Of a stretch of DNA of 64,000 bases, positions 50,648 through 60,534 are shown piece by piece; the stretch's first letter is position 1, and each line of letters opens with the position of its first letter. The translations under genes and the position numbers were made by a program. The notes below the pieces were generated by a model that was not told where the DNA came from, did no database searches, and worked only from the letters and a program-made list of their open reading frames with translations. The DNA is from Saccharomyces uvarum (Eukaryota > Ascomycota > Saccharomycetes > Saccharomycetales > Saccharomycetaceae): positions 434,001 through 498,000 of the forward strand of contig OX365931.1 of the NCBI GenBank assembly GCA_947243795.1, in the 5' to 3' direction.

Positions 50648-53533
50648 ATGACAAGAAACCCGTTCATGGTGGAGCCTTCAAGTGGCTCTCCCGGCAGGCG
50701 TGGTGCTTCTAACCTTTCGAGGTTCTATACAAACACCAGCAGTAACCCCCGGTGGGCTAACGGCAGTGCAGAGAGCTTGGGGGACGAATACGAACAATCA
50801 AACGTCTTCCAGGGCCTTCCTGTGTCTCCTTCCAGGGCCGCGCTAAGGTATTCTCCAGACCGTCGCCATAGAACTCAGTTCTACCGTGACAGTGCCCATA
50901 ACTCCCCCGTTGCTCCCAACAGGTATGCTGCTAATTTGCAGGAGTCCCCAAAGAGACCAGGTGAAGCTGTTATACATCTGGGCGACGGCAGTAACCTTTA
51001 TCCTCGCGATAACACAGACTTACCGGTAGACCCCTACCACTTGTCTCCCAAGCAACAGCCCAGCAACAACCTATTTGGTAGTGGCAGACTGTATTCTCAA
51101 AGCTCGAAGTATACGACGTCTACCACCTCCACCACGGCGCCTTCCCTGGAAGACGACGAGAAAGAGAAATACCTCACTTCCACCACATCCTATGACGATC
51201 AGTCTACGATTTTCTCTGCAGATACGTTCAATGAAACGAAGTTTGAACTGAACCATCCGACAAGACAGCAGTATGTAAGACGTGCAAATTCTGAGAGTAA
51301 AAGAAGAATGGTTTCAGACTTGCCTCCCCCCAGCAAGAAAAAGGCACTGTTGAAACTAGACAACCCAATCCCAAGAGGTTTGCTAGACACTTTGCCCCGT
51401 AGAAACTCCCCAGAGTTCACAGAAATGAGATACACGGCTTGTACCGTTGAACCGGATGATTTCTTAAAAGAAGGTTACACTTTGCGGTTTGCGGAGATGA
51501 ACAGGGAATGCCAAATCGCCATCTGTATCACAATGTACAACGAAGATAAGTACTCCTTAGCAAGAACCCTTCATTCGATCATGAAAAACGTTGCTCATCT
51601 TTGCAAACGTGAAAAATCTCATGTCTGGGGCCCCAATGGCTGGAAAAAAGTCTCTGTTATTTTAATTAGTGATGGTAGAGCCAAAGTCAATCAGGGATCT
51701 CTTGATTACTTGGCCGCTTTGGGTGTTTACCAAGAAGATATGGCCAAAGCCTCTGTTAATGGTGATCCCGTGAAGGCGCATATTTTCGAACTGACGACTC
51801 AGGTCTCCATCAATGCGGATCTGGATTACGTTTCGAAAGACATTGTCCCCGTACAATTAGTCTTCTGTCTAAAGGAGGAAAACAAGAAAAAGATCAATTC
51901 TCACCGTTGGCTGTTCAATGCCTTCTGTCCCGTTTTGCAGCCCACCGTCGTCACTTTGATCGATGTAGGTACGCGTTTGAATAATACCGCCATTTATCGG
52001 TTGTGGAAAGTGTTTGACATGGATTCGAACGTTGCTGGTGCCGCTGGTCAAATCAAGACCATGAAGGGTAAATGGGGGTTGAAGCTTTTCAATCCACTAG
52101 TCGCGTCGCAAAATTTTGAATACAAGATTTCGAACATTTTAGACAAACCATTGGAAAGTGTATTCGGTTATATCTCGGTTCTTCCCGGTGCTTTATCCGC
52201 ATACAGATACAGAGCTTTGAAAAATCATGACGATGGAACTGGACCCCTAAGGTCGTACTTCCTTGGTGAAACTCAAGAGGGCAGGGACCATGATGTCTTT
52301 ACAGCAAATATGTATTTGGCTGAAGATAGAATTCTTTGTTGGGAATTAGTTGCCAAGAGAGATGCCAAATGGGTTTTGAAATATGTCAAAGAAGCCACTG
52401 GCGAGACTGATGTTCCTGAAGACGTCTCAGAGTTCATTTCTCAAAGAAGACGTTGGCTGAATGGTGCAATGTTCGCTGCAATTTATGCTCAATTACACTT
52501 CTATCAAATTTGGAAAACCAAACATTCCGTTGTACGTAAATTCTTCTTGCACATTGAGTTTCTTTACCAGTTTATCCAAATGCTATTTTCCTGGTTCTCT
52601 ATTGCAAACTTTGTCCTAACTTTCTATTACTTGGCTGGCTCAATGAATCAGGTCATTAAACATGGTGAGGCCCTGTTCATTTTTTTCAAGTATTTGATCT
52701 TTTGTGATTTAGCAAGTTTGTTCATTATCTCCATGGGCAATAGGCCTCAGGGCGCAAAACATCTATTCATTACGTCTATGATCATACTGTCTATTTGTTC
52801 CACATATTCATTGGTTTGCGGGTTCGTATTTGCCTTTAAGTCGCTAACTTCTGGTACGGAATCACACAAAATATTCGTTGATATTGTTATCTCATTGTTG
52901 TCCACTTACGGTCTTTACTTTTTCTCATCCCTCATGTACCTGGATCCATGGCATATGTTTACGTCATCCATACAATATTTTTTGACGCTTCCTGCCTTTA
53001 CATGCACCCTACAGATTTTTGCCTTCTGCAATACGCACGATGTTTCTTGGGGTACTAAAGGTTCTACACAGGAGTCTAAACAATTGTCCAAGGCCATTGT
53101 GGTTCAAGGTCCAGATGGTAAACAGATCGTGGAAACAGATTGGCCACAGGAAGTTGATAAGAAGTTTTTGGAAATAAAAAGTCGTTTGAAAGAGCATGAT
53201 TTCGAAGAGTCAAGCGGTAACGAAAAGCAATCCAAGAATGACTATTACAGAGACATAAGAACCAGAATTGTGATGATATGGATGTTATCGAATTTAATAC
53301 TAATCATGTCCATCATTCAAATTTTCACACCCGAGGATACAGACAATGGTTATTTGATCTTCATTTTATGGTCAGTCGCTGCTTTGGCTGCGTTTAGAGT
53401 AGTCGGTTCTATGGGCTTCCTGTTCATGAAATACTTGCGTATAATAGTAAGTTACAGAAACAAAGTAGAAGATAGCGGCTCTTGGGAAGTTTCCAAACTG
53501 GACTTAACTAAAGTTTTCAACAAAAAAGGCTAG
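50648..53533 (+). CDS. CHS2: Chitin synthase II, Chs2
   Basis: Chs2 makes the primary septum at the bud neck during cytokinesis, polymerising UDP-GlcNAc into chitin. The start at 50648 ([11 protein letters not shown]) matches S. cerevisiae and gives 961 residues (963 there). The N-terminal 220 residues are Ser/Pro-rich with Cdk1-type sites (for example SPSR, SPDR, SPKR) that keep it in the ER until mitotic exit. The GT2 catalytic region spans about 280-620 with [22 protein letters not shown] and QRRRW at 599-603. Six or so transmembrane helices follow. A forkhead-like site occurs upstream. Confidence 0.98.
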   Translation: MTRNPFMVEPSSGSPGRRGASNLSRFYTNTSSNPRWANGSAESLGDEYEQSNVFQGLPVSPSRAALRYSPDRRHRTQFYRDSAHNSPVAPNRYAANLQESPKRPGEAVIHLGDGSNLYPRDNTDLPVDPYHLSPKQQPSNNLFGSGRLYSQSSKYTTSTTSTTAPSLEDDEKEKYLTSTTSYDDQSTIFSADTFNETKFELNHPTRQQYVRRANSESKRRMVSDLPPPSKKKALLKLDNPIPRGLLDTLPRRNSPEFTEMRYTACTVEPDDFLKEGYTLRFAEMNRECQIAICITMYNEDKYSLARTLHSIMKNVAHLCKREKSHVWGPNGWKKVSVILISDGRAKVNQGSLDYLAALGVYQEDMAKASVNGDPVKAHIFELTTQVSINADLDYVSKDIVPVQLVFCLKEENKKKINSHRWLFNAFCPVLQPTVVTLIDVGTRLNNTAIYRLWKVFDMDSNVAGAAGQIKTMKGKWGLKLFNPLVASQNFEYKISNILDKPLESVFGYISVLPGALSAYRYRALKNHDDGTGPLRSYFLGETQEGRDHDVFTANMYLAEDRILCWELVAKRDAKWVLKYVKEATGETDVPEDVSEFISQRRRWLNGAMFAAIYAQLHFYQIWKTKHSVVRKFFLHIEFLYQFIQMLFSWFSIANFVLTFYYLAGSMNQVIKHGEALFIFFKYLIFCDLASLFIISMGNRPQGAKHLFITSMIILSICSTYSLVCGFVFAFKSLTSGTESHKIFVDIVISLLSTYGLYFFSSLMYLDPWHMFTSSIQYFLTLPAFTCTLQIFAFCNTHDVSWGTKGSTQESKQLSKAIVVQGPDGKQIVETDWPQEVDKKFLEIKSRLKEHDFEESSGNEKQSKNDYYRDIRTRIVMIWMLSNLILIMSIIQIFTPEDTDNGYLIFILWSVAALAAFRVVGSMGFLFMKYLRIIVSYRNKVEDSGSWEVSKLDLTKVFNKKG

Positions 53534-54307
53534 GACGGGTCATAAAATCAGTCTACTACCCAAATAAATCTCTATTTTCTTTCCTGTCTTTTAATGTACC
53601 GGTTACAACAAACCAATCTATTCCAAAATACTTTTGACAAACTTTTATATAAATATATATATATATATATATCAATACCAAAAATAATGTAAGATAATAT
53701 AATGTTCTTTCTTTTAATTCCAATTTTTTGTTTTTTCCCCCTTCACAAAGGGTTCTGTCGTATTAATTAGTGACGCCAAAATGTATAAAGCGTTTCAGCC
53801 AAGCAACCCATTGGCAGACTCGGGGATTCCTTTGAATGAATAAATGTCTTTGGAAATGTATTAATACCTCGTTTAAACGGACAACGCTCGAGTTGTATTC
53901 ATTGTTCTTCATTGTATGGGAATCGTAACAATTATCTTGTATCTTGCAGGCGTCAAAGCTTAGGGCCATACTTACTAAAGCCGAACAACATCATATAAAT
54001 GAGTGCATTTGCAGTAGATCTGATGACATGTGAGATATATAGAGCACAGCTGCGTACTACTCTGATGATGTGTGCAGTCGTTATATAGGTGATTCAACTC
54101 ATCACGTGACAGTGAACCAATGAACGGCATGCAACTGCGCGAGGCACCCGGATCGCAATAGCGATTAAGGAAAAACTGGGAAGGGAGATGCTTAGTTTAT
54201 AATTATTAAAGCTAAGGAAGAAGAAGTGTAACTGTTGAAGCACTGCGGTAATATCACAAGCAGGCCAATCGAAGACGAGTAGGAACCGTTATCTTTAGCT
54301 AGTAGCC
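53534..54307. promoter_or_regulatory. CHS2-ATP3 intergenic region with Cbf1 and CCAAT sites
   Basis: About 775 bp contain a TA-rich microsatellite near 53647-53672. Upstream of ATP3 lie ATCACGTG (Cbf1-type E-box, 54101-54108) and ACCAATGA (Hap2/3/4 consensus ACCAATNA, 54116-54123), 8 bp apart. A 68-codon minus-strand ORF at 53763-53969 is not recognised. Confidence 0.65.
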
Positions 54308-55243
54308 ATGTTGTCAAGAATTGTATCTAACAATGCAATGCGTTCTGTAATGTGCCATCAAGCACAAGCGGGCATTCTCTACAAGACTAATCCAGTAAGA
54401 ACTTATGCCACTTTGAAAGAGGTTGAAATGCGTTTGAAGTCCATTAAAAATATCGAGAAAATCACAAAGACTATGAAGATTGTCGCATCTACCAGATTAA
54501 GTAAAGCTGAAAAGGCTAAAATTTCTGCTAAGAAGATGGATGAAGCTGAGCAGCTATTTTACAAGAACGCGCAAACCAAGAACTTGGACATCGAGGCCAC
54601 CGAATCCACCACTCCAAAAGAATTGATTGTTGCTATCACCTCTGATAAGGGATTGTGTGGTTCCATCCACTCTCAATTGGCTAAAGCTGTGAGAAGACAT
54701 TTGAACAAACAGCCAAATGCTGATATAGTTACCATTGGTGATAAAATCAAAATGCAACTTTTGAGAACACATCCTGATAACATCAAGTTGTCTATCAATG
54801 GTATTGGCAAGGATGCCCCAACTTTCCAAGAATCTGCGTTAATTGCTGATAAATTATTGAGTATATTGAAAGCTGGTACCTATCCAAAGATTTCCATTTT
54901 TTACAATGATCCAGTCTCTTCTATATCATTTGAACCTGTTGAAAAACCAATCTTCAACGCAAAGACCATTGAACAATCTCCATCGTTCGGTAAATTCGAA
55001 ATTGACACAGATGCAAACGTCCCAACAGATTTATTCGAATACACTTTGGCCAACCAAATGTTGACGGCAATGGCCCAAGGCTACGCTGCTGAAATTTCTG
55101 CCAGAAGAAACGCCATGGATAACGCTTCCAAGAATGCTGGTGACATGATTAACCGTTACTCTATCTTGTATAACAGAACAAGACAAGCTGTCATTACTAA
55201 TGAATTGGTTGATATTATTACCGGTGCTTCCTCTTTGGGCTGA
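54308..55243 (+). CDS. ATP3: Mitochondrial F1-ATP synthase gamma subunit
   Basis: This is the rotor shaft of F1-ATPase in the matrix, turning inside the alpha3beta3 ring. It has 311 residues, as in S. cerevisiae. The first 33 or so residues are a mitochondrial presequence ending before ATLKEVEMRLKSIKNIEKIT, the N-terminal coiled-coil helix. The Rossmann-like middle (ITSDKGLCGSIHSQLA) and the C-terminal helix with the family signature ISARRNAMDNASKNAGDMI are present. Cbf1- and Hap-type sites lie upstream. With ATP16 it is the second central-stalk gene in the window, brought onto one chromosome by the rearrangement. Confidence 0.98.
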   Translation: MLSRIVSNNAMRSVMCHQAQAGILYKTNPVRTYATLKEVEMRLKSIKNIEKITKTMKIVASTRLSKAEKAKISAKKMDEAEQLFYKNAQTKNLDIEATESTTPKELIVAITSDKGLCGSIHSQLAKAVRRHLNKQPNADIVTIGDKIKMQLLRTHPDNIKLSINGIGKDAPTFQESALIADKLLSILKAGTYPKISIFYNDPVSSISFEPVEKPIFNAKTIEQSPSFGKFEIDTDANVPTDLFEYTLANQMLTAMAQGYAAEISARRNAMDNASKNAGDMINRYSILYNRTRQAVITNELVDIITGASSLG

Positions 55244-55679
55244 TCAAAGATCTGCTTGCACGGCCTCCTTATTTGACGTTGTTTTTGTAGAAGATGAAAC
55301 GAATTTTGACTTGATGAGACAAAGTACATATCCAAAGAAAAACCTTAAATAAAAAAGAAAGATAATAAATATCAAATACTACTATATATTCAGGTAAAAC
55401 ACAAAAAATATAACATTTTTGAAACATTTTTTATGAGTCCTTTGCTTTTTTTTCTTCTTCGGAATCGTTTAATGGTTTCATGCACGTCTCAGCTAATGGC
55501 ACGGCTAATACAGATATGAAACTGGCTGAAAAAAAAACAAGTGGTATACAGCATTTATAAATGAGAAGAATGGCAAATCTATCTACAGGATTCTCTTGTC
55601 AACTTTCATATATGTTGTTCTCTTGCTCATTCAATCATAGAGCAAAAAGAAAGAAACAACAAGCAGTAATAAAAGCAAT
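55244..55679. promoter_or_regulatory. FIG1 promoter with pheromone-response cores
   Basis: TGAAACA, an exact Ste12 pheromone response element, lies at 55420-55426. TGAAAC cores also occur at 55295-55300 and 55517-55522. FIG1 is strongly induced by mating pheromone in S. cerevisiae, so this arrangement fits. Confidence 0.6.
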
Positions 55680-56579
55680 ATGGTCGCTATTTCAGTAATT
55701 TGGTTCTTTACCAAACGTATGCCCAGAATATTTGCATTGATCTTTAACATAATCACGATATTTCTTTTGATTTTCCTTTTAATCGGCTGCTATAATCCGG
55801 CAAACGAGTCAACTTTCTTAGTCAAGTATACATTTGATGAGAGCTCGCCCTTCTACTCAATCATCGAAAAGTCATATGAAAAATCAAACACAACGTTGGG
55901 GCTGGAAAACGTCATTATAAGATCCGGTTATATGGGTGTTTGTATTGACAAGATACCCTCTCAATATAGCGCATATAATAACATGACCACATCTTCCAAT
56001 ACAATCTGTTATCCAAGAAAGGATTTAAGCTCCGTTCCTTTGTATAAAGACTTGGAAATCCAATTGTCCAACATTGCATCCTCCAGTTCCAAAACACAGT
56101 CTAGCGTTGTTTTAGATATTTTGAAGTTAGCACAAATAACATCCGTTAACGTTTTACATCCATATGTTTTGATGGCAACTATAATCTTAACGATCCTGAT
56201 GTTTTTATTCATTTTGTATGTAACCGTTCCCAAGCTACCATTCAAATTATTTGTTAATAGATTTTTGTTGCTGCTAAGCCCAGCCTTGGTCCTAACATGG
56301 GGACTCGGAGCTATGTGGACACACGTGGGTATAAACGGTAGTTATAGATTAGTTCCCTCTGCAAGCATGAATATAATCGATGTCAAAAAAGGTAAGAAAG
56401 CGGCGACAATGGCATGGTTCAGTTTTGCATTCTTATTATTGGATAGCACTATTTTATGGTTAATATATCTGAGAGATAGAAAAAGTTTGAAAGAGGAAAT
56501 TGATAACGTCCCATGTGCACAGAATAGGTATAACCATTATTCTTCTTCGGATTCGTCTACATTGCACTCCAAAGTATAG
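55680..56579 (+). CDS. FIG1: Mating membrane protein Fig1
   Basis: Fig1 is a claudin-superfamily-like plasma-membrane protein induced in mating. It promotes low-affinity calcium influx and cell fusion. It has 299 residues (298 in S. cerevisiae) and four transmembrane segments: about 15-38 (FALIFNIITIFLLIFLLIGC), 163-181, 197-217 and 244-262. The first extracellular loop carries the family motif GYMGVC followed by a second Cys (SSNTIC) and N-glycosylation sequons. The cytoplasmic tail is short and Ser-rich. Confidence 0.97.
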   Translation: MVAISVIWFFTKRMPRIFALIFNIITIFLLIFLLIGCYNPANESTFLVKYTFDESSPFYSIIEKSYEKSNTTLGLENVIIRSGYMGVCIDKIPSQYSAYNNMTTSSNTICYPRKDLSSVPLYKDLEIQLSNIASSSSKTQSSVVLDILKLAQITSVNVLHPYVLMATIILTILMFLFILYVTVPKLPFKLFVNRFLLLLSPALVLTWGLGAMWTHVGINGSYRLVPSASMNIIDVKKGKKAATMAWFSFAFLLLDSTILWLIYLRDRKSLKEEIDNVPCAQNRYNHYSSSDSSTLHSKV

Positions 56580-56912
56580 TTTTTTGTTTTTTCAAATATA
56601 TATAGCTTTTTGTTAGACACTTTAGCATACCCACAACTTCAAATAAAAAACAATACCCATAAAATAGCATTGTTAAGCATAAAGTATTTATGTTTTTATT
56701 AGTTTATTTGTTTACTGTCGCGTTAACGAGTGACAAAAAATATAAAGCGGGTTTTTCGCAAAATGAAACAAAGGTCCTGGAATTTTTCGCCAGTGTAATA
56801 AGAATTGCTACAGCAAAAAAATAAAGTACCTCGAGGATTTTTGTTTGAAAAACTGCCTAAACATTCGATTGTATCCAAGTATATTTGCTTGACTATCATT
56901 AAGCTGTAAATA
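56580..56912. promoter_or_regulatory. FIG1-FAT1 intergenic region
   Basis: About 330 bp of A/T-rich sequence contain the FAT1 promoter. No named site was recognised. Confidence 0.45.
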
Positions 56913-58928
56913 ATGACCATGTCTCCTGTACAGGTTGTCATTTTCGTTCTGACAAGGATTTTCCTGCTACTATTTAGGTTGATTAAAATAATTGTAACCC
57001 CTATCCAAAAACCGCTTGGTTACTTATTCGGTGATTATTTCGAGGAATTAGATCGTAAGCACGGGTTCAAAGAGGATTGGTATATTATCCCTTACTTTTT
57101 GAAAGGTGTATTTTGTTATATTCTTTCCGTGAGAAGACATAGGTTTCAAAACTGGTATCTGTTTATTAAGCAGGTCCAACAAAACGGTGACCATCCAGCT
57201 GTTAGTTATGCCCGTCCCTTGGCTGAAAAGGGTGAATTTCAACTAGAAACTTTCACATACAGTGAAACTTATGATATAGTGTTAAGACTATCTCATATCT
57301 TGCATTTTAACTATAATGTTCAAGCCGGTGACTACGTGGCAATTGATTGTACTAATAAGCCCCTTTTCGTATTCCTATGGCTTTCCATGTGGAACATTGG
57401 TGCCATTCCAGCTTTCTTGAACTACAACACTAAGGGTACTCCGTTGGTGCACTCTCTAAAAATTTCCAATATTACGCAGGTGTTCATTGACCCTGATGCC
57501 AGTAAACCAATTAGTGAGTCGGAAGAAGAAATCAAGAACGCACTTCCCAATATTAAACTAAATTTTTTCGAGGAACAAGACTTGATGCATCAACTTTTGA
57601 ACCCACTATCACCCGAATTCTTACAAGAAGATAACGTGAGGACGCCATCAAGTCTAACTGATTTCCAACCTTCCATGTTAATTTACACGTCTGGGACAAC
57701 AGGTCTGCCTAAATCTGCCATTATGTCTTGGAGGAAATCTTCTGTAGGTTGTCAAATGTTTGGTCATGTTTTACATATGAATAACGAAAGTACTGTTTTT
57801 ACAGCCATGCCATTGTTTCATTCCACTGCTGCCTTATTGGGTGCATGTGCAATCTTGTCCAAAGGCGGTTGCATTGCTTTATCGCATAAGTTCTCCGCGA
57901 GTACCTTTTGGAAGCAAGTCTATTTAACAGAAGCTACACACATTCAATACGTCGGTGAAGTGTGTAGATACCTTTTACATACTCCAATTTCCAAATACGA
58001 AAGGATGCATAAGGCGAAGGTTGCTTACGGTAACGGTTTGAGACCCGACATTTGGCAAGATTTCAGAAAAAGGTTTAATATAGAAGTTATCGGTGAATTT
58101 TATGCCGCAACAGAAGCTCCTTTCGCCACAACCACGTTTCAAAGGGGTGATTTTGGAGTTGGTGCTTGCAGAAACTACGGTACTATCATCCAATGGTTCT
58201 TGTCGTTTCAACAAACGCTGGTGAGAATGGATCCAATTGACGATTCTGTTATTTACAGGAACTCTAAGGGTCTATGTGAAGTGGCCCCTGTTGACGAGCC
58301 AGGTGAAATGTTGATGAAAATATTTTTCCCTCGAAAGCCAGAAACCTCATTCCAAGGGTATCTTGGTAATGCCAAGGAGACAAAATCAAAGGTTCTGAGG
58401 AATGTTTTTAGACACGGTGATGCTTGGTATAGATGCGGTGATCTATTAAAAGCCGATGAATATGGACTATGGTACTTTCTTGATAGAATGGGTGACACTT
58501 TTAGGTGGAAGTCCGAAAATGTTTCGACTACCGAGGTAGAAGATCAATTAACTGCCACTAACAAAGAGCAATACACACAAGTTGTTGTAGTTGGTATTAA
58601 AGTACCTAAATATGAAGGTAGGGCAGGTTTTGCCGTGATTAAGTTAACTGACAACTCTATTGATACTGCAGCAAAGACTAAGCTTTTAAACGATTCTTTA
58701 AGCAAGTTAAGTCTACCGTCTTATGCAATGCCATTGTTTGTTAAATTTGTAAATGAAATCAAGATGACTGATAATCACAAAGTTTTGAAAAAGCTTTATA
58801 GAGACCAAAAGTTACCAAAGGGTTTAGATGGAAATGACACCATTTTTTGGCTAAAAAATTATAAACATTATGAAGTCTTAACTACTGAAGATTGGGAAGC
58901 TATTGATGCTCAAACAATTAAATTATGA
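56913..58928 (+). CDS. FAT1: Very-long-chain fatty acyl-CoA synthetase / transporter Fat1
   Basis: Fat1 activates very-long-chain fatty acids to CoA thioesters and aids long-chain fatty acid uptake at the plasma membrane, ER and peroxisome. From the first ATG it has 671 residues. A second ATG two codons on (56919, MSPVQVV) gives 669, the S. cerevisiae length and N-terminus, so the true start may be either. An N-terminal hydrophobic segment anchors it. The AMP-binding motif is YTSGTTGLPK at 258-267. The FATP/VLACS motif DRMGDTFRWKSENVSTTEVE and the C-terminal lobe follow. It ends in IKL, a peroxisomal-targeting-like tripeptide. Confidence 0.97.
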   Translation: MTMSPVQVVIFVLTRIFLLLFRLIKIIVTPIQKPLGYLFGDYFEELDRKHGFKEDWYIIPYFLKGVFCYILSVRRHRFQNWYLFIKQVQQNGDHPAVSYARPLAEKGEFQLETFTYSETYDIVLRLSHILHFNYNVQAGDYVAIDCTNKPLFVFLWLSMWNIGAIPAFLNYNTKGTPLVHSLKISNITQVFIDPDASKPISESEEEIKNALPNIKLNFFEEQDLMHQLLNPLSPEFLQEDNVRTPSSLTDFQPSMLIYTSGTTGLPKSAIMSWRKSSVGCQMFGHVLHMNNESTVFTAMPLFHSTAALLGACAILSKGGCIALSHKFSASTFWKQVYLTEATHIQYVGEVCRYLLHTPISKYERMHKAKVAYGNGLRPDIWQDFRKRFNIEVIGEFYAATEAPFATTTFQRGDFGVGACRNYGTIIQWFLSFQQTLVRMDPIDDSVIYRNSKGLCEVAPVDEPGEMLMKIFFPRKPETSFQGYLGNAKETKSKVLRNVFRHGDAWYRCGDLLKADEYGLWYFLDRMGDTFRWKSENVSTTEVEDQLTATNKEQYTQVVVVGIKVPKYEGRAGFAVIKLTDNSIDTAAKTKLLNDSLSKLSLPSYAMPLFVKFVNEIKMTDNHKVLKKLYRDQKLPKGLDGNDTIFWLKNYKHYEVLTTEDWEAIDAQTIKL

Positions 58929-59053
58929 CTTGATGTTTTTGGATCTGGGTACGGCATTTTTCTCATAAGTAGTTTGTATATATGCAAAATGTTAATAAAA
59001 AAAAGAACGGGGTTTTATATCTATCTATATACATAAAAAAAAAAAATATTTAT

Positions 59054-60247
59054 TTAAAAGAACAACATGAAGAGTTTATAAAGCAACCAAATCATCGTTA
59101 AAGTTGGTAGTATCAATAACTTGGTTAATTCAGTAAGGTTGATCTTGAAGCTATCAGTAACTGAATGGTTTGTTTCGACATCAGTTATAAATGATCCTGT
59201 CGAATAGTACTTTTCCATTAAAGCATCTTTTTCGCCCCAGGTTTTATACAACCATTTTGAGAATTCAGTTTCATCATTCAATGGAATATCATTGACATTA
59301 AATGCTCTAATATGAATATCAACTAACTTAGGATATCTTCCTTCTAAAAAGATGCTCTTGAACCCATATGCCTGCTCGCCATATTCTTCTTTTTTTAAAC
59401 CGGAGTAACCAATTGTAACATCATAAAGAACCTCAATACTTGGTTTTAACTGTTGTAATGAGAATCTCAATCCTGTAGAATGAGGTAATAAAACGTTCTT
59501 GAATGGCTTTTTCCCAATTTTTGCAGCGTATTTAATACTCTTTTGTCGAGTATCAGCACTGAGATTTGTACCTTCAGGGAAGAGGACTAAATTATACGGC
59601 CAATGGATTTGTTCTGGGTCAACAATTTCAGGATTCCATATGCTCTCTCCCTCCTCACTTATACGTTCAGGAGACTTCCCAGCAAGTGATCCAATACCTC
59701 TTGCATTTGAATCAATACTGGAAAGGCTATTGCTCATGGTGATCTTATCTTTTGCCCACTTTCTACTCATAAAGATGAAGCTATAGTTTCTCATACCATA
59801 ACCAAGAATTGGAATCGACCCTAATGATTTTTTCAAGATGATGAACACATTGGATGCTAAGTTTGAAGTATAAGCTAGCCACCATAAAAAGATCCAATCT
59901 GTGTATATTTGATGATTACAAATGGCAACAGAATTGGGTTTCAAATGGGAGAGAATTCTATTTTTCTTTAAGTCTTTAAAAAACGTCCCTTTGGGAATAG
60001 TGGCATTCTCCGTAGTGATTCTCACAGCAGATGGTGCGACAACATGCAAAATGGATGATGCCAAGACGATGAACAGTCTTTTGGTTTCATTAAGACCACT
60101 TTGCCTTCTTATAGCATTCCTACAATAAATAGTCTTATAAGTTACTTGAAGGAACAAAAGAACAATACACCCCTGGAAGAAAACTAATAAAGAAATACCT
60201 GGGACGACAACTTTTCTAATTTTACGAATTATCTCGTTATGCAGCAT
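59054..60247 (-). CDS. CST26: Acyltransferase Cst26/Psi1
   Basis: Cst26 (Psi1) is an ER acyltransferase that places stearate at the sn-1 position of phosphatidylinositol. The ATG at 60247 gives 397 residues, matching S. cerevisiae; one further upstream codon is TTG. Acyltransferase block I is NHQIYTDW at 111-118 (the NHX4D motif). Block III is LFPEGTNLS. There are hydrophobic segments at about 14-37 and 57-73 and a C-terminal anchor TMIWLLYKLFMLFF. Confidence 0.96.
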   Translation of the reverse strand: MLHNEIIRKIRKVVVPGISLLVFFQGCIVLLFLQVTYKTIYCRNAIRRQSGLNETKRLFIVLASSILHVVAPSAVRITTENATIPKGTFFKDLKKNRILSHLKPNSVAICNHQIYTDWIFLWWLAYTSNLASNVFIILKKSLGSIPILGYGMRNYSFIFMSRKWAKDKITMSNSLSSIDSNARGIGSLAGKSPERISEEGESIWNPEIVDPEQIHWPYNLVLFPEGTNLSADTRQKSIKYAAKIGKKPFKNVLLPHSTGLRFSLQQLKPSIEVLYDVTIGYSGLKKEEYGEQAYGFKSIFLEGRYPKLVDIHIRAFNVNDIPLNDETEFSKWLYKTWGEKDALMEKYYSTGSFITDVETNHSVTDSFKINLTELTKLLILPTLTMIWLLYKLFMLFF

Positions 60248-60534
60248 CAATTTTTGTCCTTTGATTAACCAACTCTAAACAATCGATTTTATTATACCTT
60301 CTTTTTTGGTTGGCTAATGTTTCTTGGTGAGCTTTTGATTTTATATTAATATTTTTCCGGAGAGTTTTCCGCCACATGTTGAGATTAAACACAGATCGAG
60401 AATATCTCTAAAGTTTAAATAATGGCTTAACTACATATGTGCATGATATTGTCTAGACTAGATTAAATTATATATCTTGGTTTAAGCCCTTGAAATAATA
60501 CGATTTCACGCTTTTGTTTTTTTTGACGATGTGA

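Noticed and set aside
53763-53969. A 68-codon minus-strand ORF between CHS2 and ATP3
   Set aside because: No recognisable feature and it lies in the expected promoter and terminator region.
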